Origin: Prevotella sp.
GTDB taxonomy: Bacteria; Bacteroidota; Bacteroidia; Bacteroidales; Bacteroidaceae
DNA length: 6,043 nt
Direction of reading: 5' to 3'
Assembly: GCA_024681875.1 (NCBI GenBank)
Contig: JAILAA010000109.1
Coordinates: 1-6,043 of the forward strand
Shown: positions 1-4,492 of the stretch, one piece after another
How the letters are laid out: each line of letters starts with the position of its first letter
Numbering within the stretch: the stretch's first letter is position 1
Program-made: the position numbers and the translations under genes
Notes under the pieces: generated by a model
Database searches by the model: none
What the model was told of the DNA's origin: nothing
Seen by the model: the letters and a program-made list of their open reading frames with translations, nothing else

Positions 1-135
1 ACAACCGCAATGGTGGAGGGAATCAACAACAAGATTAAGGTGATGAAGCGTGAGGCTTATGGCTTCACCGACGACCGCTATTTCGAACTTCGTCTGCTCG
101 CTCTGCACGATGCTGGTATCACGTCATTCCTGTGA
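1..135 (+). CDS. ISL3-family transposase, C-terminal fragment (cut by window edge)
   Basis: The frame is open from the first base to a TGA at 133-135 and gives the last 44 residues of a DDE transposase. It begins TTAMVEGINNKIKVMKR, the end of the catalytic core, where the glutamate of VEG is the third DDE acidic residue. The pattern AM-EG-NNKIKV-KR-AYG--DD-YF-L-LL-LHD matches the C-terminus of the full transposase in this window residue by residue, but many positions differ. The two are therefore distinct ISL3 elements, not copies. It ends GITSFL, a little shorter than the other protein. The N-terminal zinc finger and the first two catalytic aspartates lie outside the window, so whether the gene is intact cannot be judged. 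It is oriented opposite to the complete element. Confidence 0.9.
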   Translation, partial: TTAMVEGINNKIKVMKREAYGFTDDRYFELRLLALHDAGITSFL

Positions 136-141
136 AGACCC
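1..141 (+). mobile_element. Right end of a partial ISL3 insertion sequence
   Basis: The transposase stop codon is followed at once by GAAGACCC, ending at about 141. Read inward this is GGGTCTTCACAGG, which resembles the terminal GGTTCTTCCGC of the complete ISL3 element. The element probably ends at 141, with its stop codon inside the terminal repeat. The next eight bases (142-149, g followed by seven a) would be its target duplication. The left end is not visible, so neither repeat nor duplication can be confirmed. Confidence 0.6.
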
Positions 142-221
142 GAAAAAAATGTATGCAATTTGCACATTTGCACATTTTATCACGACTACACGGAGCGCAT
201 GATGTATATGGTGACGATGGT

Positions 222-256
222 GTCTTATATAAGACCTGCTATAAGACTTATATAAG
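222..256. repeat. 14-bp palindrome plus repeated cttatataag core
   Basis: Bases 222-235 read gtcttatataagac, a perfect 14-bp palindrome. Its 10-bp core cttatataag (224-233) occurs again at 247-256, so two identical self-complementary sites have starts 23 bp apart, about two helical turns. This could be a pair of sites for a dimeric DNA-binding protein, or hairpins between the partial IS and the next reading frame. No function is evident from the sequence. Confidence 0.5.
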
Positions 257-279
257 CCCCTAAACGATTGATACACAGA

Positions 280-420
280 CTACTTCGTCAACTCGTCAAT
301 CTCCGTGTATCGGGGCGGCAGCTTGCCTGTCTGCTGCCACGTGCCCGCCAGCCTGCGCTCTGTCCGATTTTTCTTTCTGGTAGTTGCCCAGAATCTGCTC
401 GATATGGATAAAGAAAAAAG
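280..420 (-). pseudogene. C-terminal tail of an unidentified gene, cut by the ISL3 insertion
   Basis: On the minus strand a frame ends at a stop at 282-280 and reads, toward its end, RTERRLAGTWQQTGKLPPRY followed by TEIDELTK. Nearly all its codons end in G or C, as expected of real coding sequence here, and the peptide looks like a true protein end. The ISL3 element at 421 separates it from any upstream part. With the element and one target copy removed, the frame stays open back to about 1850-1880 but becomes low-complexity and unconvincing, so an older frameshift may also exist. I do not recognise the family. The other two reading frames here are also largely open, so this call is weak. Confidence 0.3.
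413..420. repeat. Left target-site duplication of ISL3 element (gaaaaaag)
   Basis: The eight bases gaaaaaag directly before the left inverted repeat are identical to 1783-1790 directly after the right repeat. Eight base pairs is the usual ISL3 duplication length. The exact match shows a single insertion event with no later rearrangement of the ends. Confidence 0.9.
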
Positions 421-447
421 GGTTCTTCCGCTTTTCCAGTTGGTCGG
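421..447 (+). repeat. Left terminal inverted repeat of ISL3 element
   Basis: Twenty-seven bases starting GGTTCTTCCG are the exact reverse complement of 1756-1782. This end lies just past the 3' end of the transposase gene. Terminal repeats are where the transposase binds and cuts. Confidence 0.95.
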
Positions 448-455
448 GGTAGGAT

Positions 456-1682
456 TTAGTAATTCTTTGCCAGCTCTTTGATGGTAGTGTCATGTAGTCC
501 AAGCAGCAGCAGTTTGAAGTATTCGTCATCCCTATAGCCATATGCTTTTCTCTTGAGCACCTTTATCTTGTTGTTTGTTCCTTCGAGCATGGCATTGGTG
601 ACTTTGGCATCATACCAGGCGAAGATTCCTGTGCGGTGTGACAGTAGCGAGTTAGCACACTTGACCATCGCCGGAAGCTTGCTTTCCTTGGCCCTGTCGC
701 ACCAGTATTGCAGTTGTTTCTCTGCCTCCTCCTTGTTTGGCTGCATCCATATCTGGTCAATGTCCTCCTTCAGGTAATATGCCTTGAAGAGTGGTTCGTT
801 TGTGGCGAGTATGTTGTGGAACCTTTCCTTCTGCTTGTCATCGAACTTGTCGAGGGTCTTCGAGAGCAGCATCCATCGCGCCCCCTTGATGAGGTCACGC
901 TTTTCCAAGTCGGTTTCTTGTCTCCAGATGCTCCTGCGCACCTTGTCGACAGCCTCATGTACGAGCTTCACGACATGGAACTTGTCGAAAACGTGTGTCG
1001 CATCGGGAGCATTGGTTATGACGGAGTGTATATAGGCTGCAGACATATCGGAGGTGACCAGCTCTATCTTCGCTCCCTGCCGTTTCACCTTCTTCCAGAA
1101 GTCATCCAGCGCGTCGGATCCCTTGCCGTCGCCTACATATACTATATGTCCCGTGTCAAGGTCTACGACAATGGTCTTATAGACGTGTCCTTTGCGCACG
1201 GCAAACTCGTCGATGCCTATGCGCTTCACCTTCTTGATGCTTACATAGGAGTACTTCTGTTTGAGGTAGCGCTTGTGTATGTCCTTCACCATGTCCCAGC
1301 CCACGCCAAGGTGGAATGCCACGTCCTTTATCGTCATCCCCAGACGCAGCAAGTCGAGGACATACCGGGAAAAACGGTAAGTATAGCTGACGCTTCCATG
1401 GGTGAACGGGATGTCTGCCTGATACACCTTCTCGCAGTCCTTGCACTGATAGCGCTGGATGGTCAGCGAGAGATATGTCTGCTTGCCGCCTATCGGCAAG
1501 TTGTGGATTTCACGGTATTGCTTGCCGTATTTGATGACATTTTCGCTGCCACAATGCGGACATTTGCATTTTTTCGGCGGGTTTGACTTGAGTTTCAGAA
1601 AAATTGCACTATCTTTGTAGGCAGTTGCATGGTAGTGATATTCTTTCACTCCAAATGCATGGTACAGGAAGCTGGAATTCAT
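456..1682 (-). CDS. ISL3-family DDE transposase (408 aa)
   Basis: This enzyme cuts and rejoins the ends of its own element. An N-terminal zinc-binding region has two CxxC pairs (C41/C44 in CPHC, C80/C83 in CKDC), followed by an HTH-like segment near 115-140. The catalytic triad is D158 (GIDEF), D212 (TSDMSAAY) and E367 (MLEGTNN); FDKFHVVK at about 232-239 is typical of the family. The length is normal and the frame is intact. The start is set at 1682, giving MNSSFLYHAFGVKE, which matches the usual N-terminus of Bacteroidetes ISL3 transposases. An in-frame ATG at 1709 would add nine residues, MYHHLNIDD, and lies in a hairpin loop. The gene fills the element, stopping nine bases inside its left repeat. 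No convincing promoter for this strand was seen. An antisense promoter overlaps its 5' part. Confidence 0.93.
   Translation of the reverse strand: MNSSFLYHAFGVKEYHYHATAYKDSAIFLKLKSNPPKKCKCPHCGSENVIKYGKQYREIHNLPIGGKQTYLSLTIQRYQCKDCEKVYQADIPFTHGSVSYTYRFSRYVLDLLRLGMTIKDVAFHLGVGWDMVKDIHKRYLKQKYSYVSIKKVKRIGIDEFAVRKGHVYKTIVVDLDTGHIVYVGDGKGSDALDDFWKKVKRQGAKIELVTSDMSAAYIHSVITNAPDATHVFDKFHVVKLVHEAVDKVRRSIWRQETDLEKRDLIKGARWMLLSKTLDKFDDKQKERFHNILATNEPLFKAYYLKEDIDQIWMQPNKEEAEKQLQYWCDRAKESKLPAMVKCANSLLSHRTGIFAWYDAKVTNAMLEGTNNKIKVLKRKAYGYRDDEYFKLLLLGLHDTTIKELAKNY
1588..1617 (+). promoter_or_regulatory. Bacteroidetes-type promoter inside the transposase gene, antisense and pointing out of the IS
   Basis: TTG at 1588-1590, a 19-nt gap and TATCTTTG at 1610-1617 match the Bacteroidetes -33/-7 pattern exactly in spacing. 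It reads rightward, opposite to the transposase, from within codons near the N-terminus. A transcript would start near 1624, run antisense across the transposase start region, leave the element through the right repeat and continue toward the gene at 1916. It could act as an antisense brake on transposition, an outward promoter for neighbours, or both. Confidence 0.5.
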
Positions 1683-1725
1683 GTCGTCAATATTTAAATG
1701 GTGGTACATCTAAATATTTAACGAC
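1683..1725 (-). repeat. Stem-loop directly upstream of the transposase start
   Basis: GTCGTCAATATTTA (1683-1696) pairs with TAAATATTTAACGAC (1711-1725) with one bulge, leaving a loop that contains the in-frame ATG at 1709. The hairpin ends one base before the preferred start codon at 1682. In minus-strand mRNA made by read-through from outside the element it would cover the ribosome-entry region. Several insertion sequences use this device to stop neighbours' transcripts from raising transposase levels; the role here is inferred. Confidence 0.5.
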
Positions 1726-1755
1726 ACCGGCTTCCTTCTTAGCGAATTATCCTAT

Positions 1756-1782
1756 CCGACCAACTGGAAAAGCGGAAGAACC
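1756..1782 (-). repeat. Right terminal inverted repeat of ISL3 element
   Basis: This is the exact reverse complement of 421-447 over 27 bases. It lies upstream of the transposase start, so any promoter for the transposase would be near or within it, but none matching the -7 pattern was found. Confidence 0.95.
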
Positions 1783-1790
1783 GAAAAAAG
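1783..1790. repeat. Right target-site duplication of ISL3 element (gaaaaaag)
   Basis: This copy is identical to 413-420 and abuts the right inverted repeat. It fixes the right boundary of the element at 1782. Confidence 0.9.
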
Positions 1791-1902
1791 GAATATGTTG
1801 CGGGGCACGATGCAGCGGCGCGTCAAGAGTTTGGGCAGAACAATACTGAAGGGCATCCTCAAGATATTTCCGAGTTTTTTTTAGGGGGTTCATATTTTTT
1901 AG

Positions 1903-1910
1903 TACCTTTG
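1903..1910 (+). promoter_or_regulatory. Candidate -7 box (TACCTTTG) for the HUH transposase-like gene
   Basis: TACCTTTG fits the Bacteroidetes -7 consensus TAnnTTTG. The -33 position holds only a T run (1875-1882), so the -33 half is poor. The box ends just five bases before the ATG at 1916. A transcript from it would be almost leaderless, or translation would begin at the next ATG, at 1973. Confidence 0.45.
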
Positions 1911-1915
1911 CAGCG

Positions 1916-2923
1916 ATGGACAAAGAAAAGTATGAGCGAAAGAAAGCTTTTGCCGGTGAGAAGAAACCATCGATGAAGCGGCGCTTTGTGGGGCATGACT
2001 ATACCCTGCGAGGCATTTATATGCTTACAATGACCGTTGAAGGGCGAAGGCCGTTGTTTGGCCGCGTCTATGGAAGTAGTGACGATGCCCGCATAGAGCT
2101 GACAGCTCTCGGTTCAGCCGTCAGGGATGAATGGTGGGGAATACCAAGCCACTATCCTCAGATTAAAGTTTTCGAACTTCAGATGATGCCTGACCATTTG
2201 CACGGCATTCTTTTTGTCAACGAGCCCCTATCCTGCCATTTGAGCACGGTGGTTCGCGGCTTCAAGGTGGGCTGCGGACGGCACTACCGCCGTTTGGTTG
2301 CTCCACGGTTTGATGCGACTGAGTCGCAACAGACCCTCAAGGGCAGTCACCCGGAACACGGTCTGCTCTTCGAGCCTGGATATAACGACCTGGTGCTTCG
2401 TACCGACGAAGAATACCAGCGCTGGAAGCACTACCTCCGCGAAAACCCCCGCCGCCTGCTGATGAAGCGCGAGAACCCTCTGCTGCTGCGTCCCTTTTTT
2501 GACTGGCAGATAGGTTCCTGGACGTACAACGGCATTGGCAACCGTGCGCTGTTAGCTGCTCCTTGGCGGCAGAACGTGCGCATTTCCCGGCGTCTTTCTG
2601 CTGCCCAACTCGAGGTCGAGATAAGTCGGTACATAGCCGATGCCCAAGCCGGTTGTGTACTCATCTCTCCCGCCATCTCTCCCGGTGAAAAGCGTGTCAT
2701 GCGAACCGCGTTCGATCTGGGGCTGCCTACCGTAGTGATACTACGCAACGGATTCTCTCCCCTCTCAAAGCCAAAAGGAGAGCAGTTTGATGCATGTGCC
2801 AACGGTCGTCTGCTAATGCTCTCAGCCTGGCCTCATCGCAATGAAAAGATAACCCTAACCGCCTACGATTGCCAGCAGATAAACCTGATGGCGCTGGAGC
2901 TGAGTTCACATCCACCTCTTTAG
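1916..2923 (+). CDS. Y1/HUH (REP-associated tyrosine) transposase-like protein with DprA/SLOG-like C-terminal domain (335 aa)
   Basis: The N-terminal half (about 21-200) looks like the single-tyrosine HUH nuclease family (IS200-like, COG1943), which nicks single-stranded DNA and becomes linked to its 5' end. RGIYMLTMTVEGRRPLFG opens the domain. MPDHLHGIL gives the HUH pair H94/H96. Y173 in HYLRENP aligns with the catalytic tyrosine of E. coli RayT (YIYINP). RAYT proteins are usually about 150-220 residues; this one has about 110 more. That part (about 230-330) reads GCVLISPAISPGEKR, then LGLPTVVILRNGF, then FDACANGRLLMLSAWP, and resembles the Rossmann-like DprA/SLOG fold. The domain match is by eye. 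ATG 1916 is the longest start; M20 (1973, MKRRFVGHDYT) sits exactly at the domain edge and is a real alternative. No flanking repeats or IS ends were seen, so it may be a domesticated single gene rather than a mobile unit. Confidence 0.85.
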   Translation: MDKEKYERKKAFAGEKKPSMKRRFVGHDYTLRGIYMLTMTVEGRRPLFGRVYGSSDDARIELTALGSAVRDEWWGIPSHYPQIKVFELQMMPDHLHGILFVNEPLSCHLSTVVRGFKVGCGRHYRRLVAPRFDATESQQTLKGSHPEHGLLFEPGYNDLVLRTDEEYQRWKHYLRENPRRLLMKRENPLLLRPFFDWQIGSWTYNGIGNRALLAAPWRQNVRISRRLSAAQLEVEISRYIADAQAGCVLISPAISPGEKRVMRTAFDLGLPTVVILRNGFSPLSKPKGEQFDACANGRLLMLSAWPHRNEKITLTAYDCQQINLMALELSSHPPL

Positions 2924-2990
2924 TGACCCCCAGCGTCCTTGTCGTTTTTTATTATCTGCAGCTTGAGTGACCAGCCCATCTTCATCAGAA

Positions 2991-3482
2991 TTACAAAATC
3001 GCAGCTTTCCCTTTCAATACATTACGTAAAGATAATGCACGCCAACCCATTCGACTGATAAGAGTTGAGAACGTGATGCGGTCGCGAGCCGGCACTTCCA
3101 ACTGATAGGTGTCAGTCTGTGGCTCCGTTTCGTCAGACAAGTCGGATGCATCGTAGAAATAGCCTGCTTCGGGCAGCATATCCTCGGTAAGCTCTTGTGG
3201 CTGCAAAATTGTCGTTGCAGTCAAAAACTCCTGCTTGGCAGTGACAACATACAATGCATTCTCAACTTCAGGATGAATATATGCGTCACGAAGGTCAAGC
3301 TGACCACCTATAAATGCCATTAATCGGGGCTCGGAAATCTGTACGCCCAGATAGTGATATCCGTCCTCTGCATCATTCTTATACAAGGTGCAGAGATAGT
3401 TGGTACCTGTTGCATCAGCCGCCACCAGTATCTGTGGCACATCATAATATTCAAGCGTATTAATCAGTGTTAGAGGTCTCAT
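2991..3482 (-). CDS. DUF6575-like protein, second gene of a coupled pair (163 aa)
   Basis: The protein begins MRPLTLINTLEYYDVPQILV and continues with YLGVQISEPRLMAFIGGQLD at 44-63. This is the layout I associate with DUF6575, a family of unknown function; the assignment is from memory of the pattern. After an acidic linker (about 111-126, DASDLSDETEPQTD) a short segment, DRITFSTLISRMGWRAL, ends the protein. There is no signal peptide or membrane segment, so it is probably cytosolic. The chosen ATG (3482-3480) overlaps the TGA of the upstream gene as ATGA, the classic sign of translational coupling. An upstream in-frame start at 3533 would add 17 residues that merely overlap the first gene. 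Function is unknown; a two-component system such as toxin-antitoxin or defence is possible but unproven. It runs convergent to the HUH gene, with 67 bp between their stops. Confidence 0.75.
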   Translation of the reverse strand: MRPLTLINTLEYYDVPQILVAADATGTNYLCTLYKNDAEDGYHYLGVQISEPRLMAFIGGQLDLRDAYIHPEVENALYVVTAKQEFLTATTILQPQELTEDMLPEAGYFYDASDLSDETEPQTDTYQLEVPARDRITFSTLISRMGWRALSLRNVLKGKAAIL

Positions 3483-3901
3483 AACTGCAGCATTGTTAAG
3501 TTTGACATTTGGAAAGATTTTGTCCTCCACCAAGTGTAATGGGAAAGATGGACACCCGTTTGTTTCACAACACCATCAGTCGGATTCAGCGACAGTGCTA
3601 TGATACCCTTGAACTGGCGAAACATTGGGAGTTTCAAGTTCTTGCGAGCTTTGGCCTCATTGTCAATAAGAGATAATCCTACAGCCAATGGAAGTTTTTC
3701 GCCCCAATTTCGTTGAGAATCAGCCTCAGCGTAAGTTCTGAAATCATCGGCCGTATAAGAATTCATCTGACTAGCCAAGCGGAAAAACGCATGCTCGCTG
3801 GGAACTAACACGTCCTCAGGCGGGCAACCTACTGGCATTGTGCATGCCCACTTTGGTTTGAATTCCTCGCAATAGGCATTTATTTTATATGGCGTCAACA
3901 T
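3479..3901 (-). CDS. Small hypothetical protein, first gene of the DUF6575-like pair (140 aa)
   Basis: I do not recognise a named family. The protein reads MLTPYKINAYCEEFKPKWAC at the start. It then has a conserved-looking core TMPVGCPPEDVLVPSEHAFF (21-40), LPLAVGLSLID (70-80), and HLSHYTWWRTK (118-128), whose SHYTWW pattern looks like a functional motif. Cysteines are at 11, 20 and 26. No membrane segment or signal peptide is present. The start at 3901 is chosen because a good promoter (-7 box 3921-3928) lies just upstream; a TTG start at 3931 would fall inside that promoter. Its stop overlaps the start of the next gene by four bases, so the two proteins are probably made together and may bind each other. 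The leader is only about 13 nt and A/T-rich, with no Shine-Dalgarno, as is usual in Bacteroidetes. Confidence 0.7.
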   Translation of the reverse strand: MLTPYKINAYCEEFKPKWACTMPVGCPPEDVLVPSEHAFFRLASQMNSYTADDFRTYAEADSQRNWGEKLPLAVGLSLIDNEAKARKNLKLPMFRQFKGIIALSLNPTDGVVKQTGVHLSHYTWWRTKSFQMSNLTMLQL

Positions 3902-3920
3902 CGATTTATATTGTTGCGTG

Positions 3921-3952
3921 CAAAGATACAATTATTATTTTGAAAAACCAAG
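3921..3952 (-). promoter_or_regulatory. Promoter of the two-gene minus-strand operon
   Basis: Read on the minus strand, CTTGG (3952-3948), a 19-nt gap and TATCTTTG (3928-3921) match the Bacteroidetes vegetative promoter, differing from TTTGG by one base. The start of transcription would be near 3914, giving a leader of about 13 nt before the ATG at 3901. It lies back to back with the rightward promoter at 3991-4022. Confidence 0.7.
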
Positions 3953-3990
3953 AAAAGGGCTGTTTAATTTGAATATTCCTTGCGAAAAAG

Positions 3991-4022
3991 TTTGGTATTC
4001 TCGGATTATTTTCGTACCTTTG
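3991..4022 (+). promoter_or_regulatory. Promoter of the smalltalk/M15 unit
   Basis: TTTGG at 3991-3995, exactly 19 nt, then TACCTTTG at 4015-4022: a full match to the Bacteroidetes -33/-7 consensus. A transcript from about 4029 would have an A-rich leader of about 75 nt before the ATG at 4105. The intact promoter shows that the damaged unit downstream was once, and may still be, transcribed. Confidence 0.75.
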
Positions 4023-4104
4023 TAGAGTATTCAAGAGACCACACAAAGCTTTGACATACAAACAGTTAAAACCTATCTATTTACTATAAAAAACACACAA
4101 AACT

Positions 4105-4177
4105 ATGAACAAGACTGTAAAAACCATCCTCCAGATCCTGAGCTACATCATCGCCGCCATCCTCGGCGCAGCAGGCG
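4105..4177 (+). pseudogene. Truncated smalltalk-like small membrane protein
   Basis: The ATG at 4105 follows an A-rich leader and a good promoter. It gives MNKTVKTILQILSYIIAAIL and then GAAGEA, a short basic N-terminus plus one hydrophobic segment. This is the usual form of the Bacteroidales smalltalk protein (about 30 residues, unknown role, commonly encoded just before a peptidoglycan amidase or M15 peptidase). About 24 codons on, its own stop is missing and the sequence runs out of frame into M15 coding sequence. The resulting 150-codon frame is proline/arginine-rich nonsense. The end coordinate is the approximate deletion point. The 24-26 retained residues might still make a membrane peptide with a wrong tail. 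Confidence 0.6.
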
Positions 4178-4459
4178 AAGCCTGCACGAGAGGCCATCGG
4201 CTGCCCTATCCTCGTCAACTCAGGCTTCCGCAACGAGGACGTGAACCGACGGGTGGGCGGCGTGCCCAACTCGCAGCACAAGAAGGATCAGGCCGCCGAT
4301 ATCCGTCCCAAAGACCCTGCCCGGTTCAAGCGCCTCGTCGACTTCCTGCGCCACCACACTCTCACCGACCAGCTCCTCACTGGCTCCAACTGGCTCCACA
4401 TCTCCTGGAGTCCCCACCGTCAGCCCCGCCACTTCGTCCGCATCGGTTATTACAAGTAG
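4175..4459 (+). pseudogene. M15-family peptidoglycan peptidase, N-terminally deleted
   Basis: The frame from about 4175 to the TAG at 4457-4459 gives KPAREAIGCPILVNSGFRN, then VNRRVGGVPNSQHKKDQAAD, and later NWLHISW. This is the zinc-binding core of the M15 (D-Ala-D-Ala carboxypeptidase/L,D-peptidase-like) family. The ligands are the H of SQH, the D of AAD seven residues later, and the H of WLHISW. All three are kept, but roughly the first 50-70 residues and the start codon are missing. The frame upstream is the smalltalk-like gene in another frame. A stop at 4139-4141 closes this frame on the left. GTG at 4241 could start a stub lacking part of the core. It probably made a cell-wall enzyme before the deletion. 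Confidence 0.75.
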
Positions 4460-4463
4460 CAAC
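4417..4463 (+). repeat. 47-bp direct repeat, copy 1 (3' end of the M15 gene)
   Basis: These 47 bases are identical to 5710-5756. The repeat starts ccgtcagccccgcc, covers the last 13 codons of the M15 remnant (ending RHFVRIGYYK), its stop codon and four bases beyond (caac). Outside it the two copies diverge completely. In this copy the frame upstream is the real peptidase, so this is the original. Confidence 0.95.
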
Positions 4464-4492
4464 TATTCCACACTGGATGAACTGTTTCGTTT

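Larger units (their letters stand above)
421..1782 (-). mobile_element. Complete ISL3-family insertion sequence, 1362 bp
   Basis: The element is bounded by perfect 27-bp inverted repeats (421-447 and 1756-1782, beginning GGTTCTTCCGCTTTTCCAG) and by 8-bp direct repeats gaaaaaag at 413-420 and 1783-1790. Further in, the similarity continues (ggggtagga against tccta-t-cc) with one gap. It carries one gene, the minus-strand transposase, which nearly fills it. Perfect ends, perfect target duplication and an intact gene point to a recent, possibly active insertion. The sequence it entered can be rebuilt by removing 421-1790; the repaired join reads aaagaaaaaag-gaatatg. Confidence 0.95.

Noticed and set aside
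708..1586. Long plus-strand open frame (292 codons) across the ISL3 element
   Set aside because: It lies antisense to a transposase with all family motifs and has no recognisable domain of its own; it is a shadow of that gene.
2924..2990. Minus-strand mini-frame MKMGWSLKLQIIKNDKDAGG between the convergent genes, or a terminator there
   Set aside because: It is only 21 codons, has no promoter or start signal, and no stable hairpin followed by a T run was found in the gap.
3479..3931. Longer form of the first operon gene, starting with TTG at 3931
   Set aside because: That start overlaps the -7 box of the gene's own promoter, so the mRNA would begin downstream of it; ATG 3901 fits.
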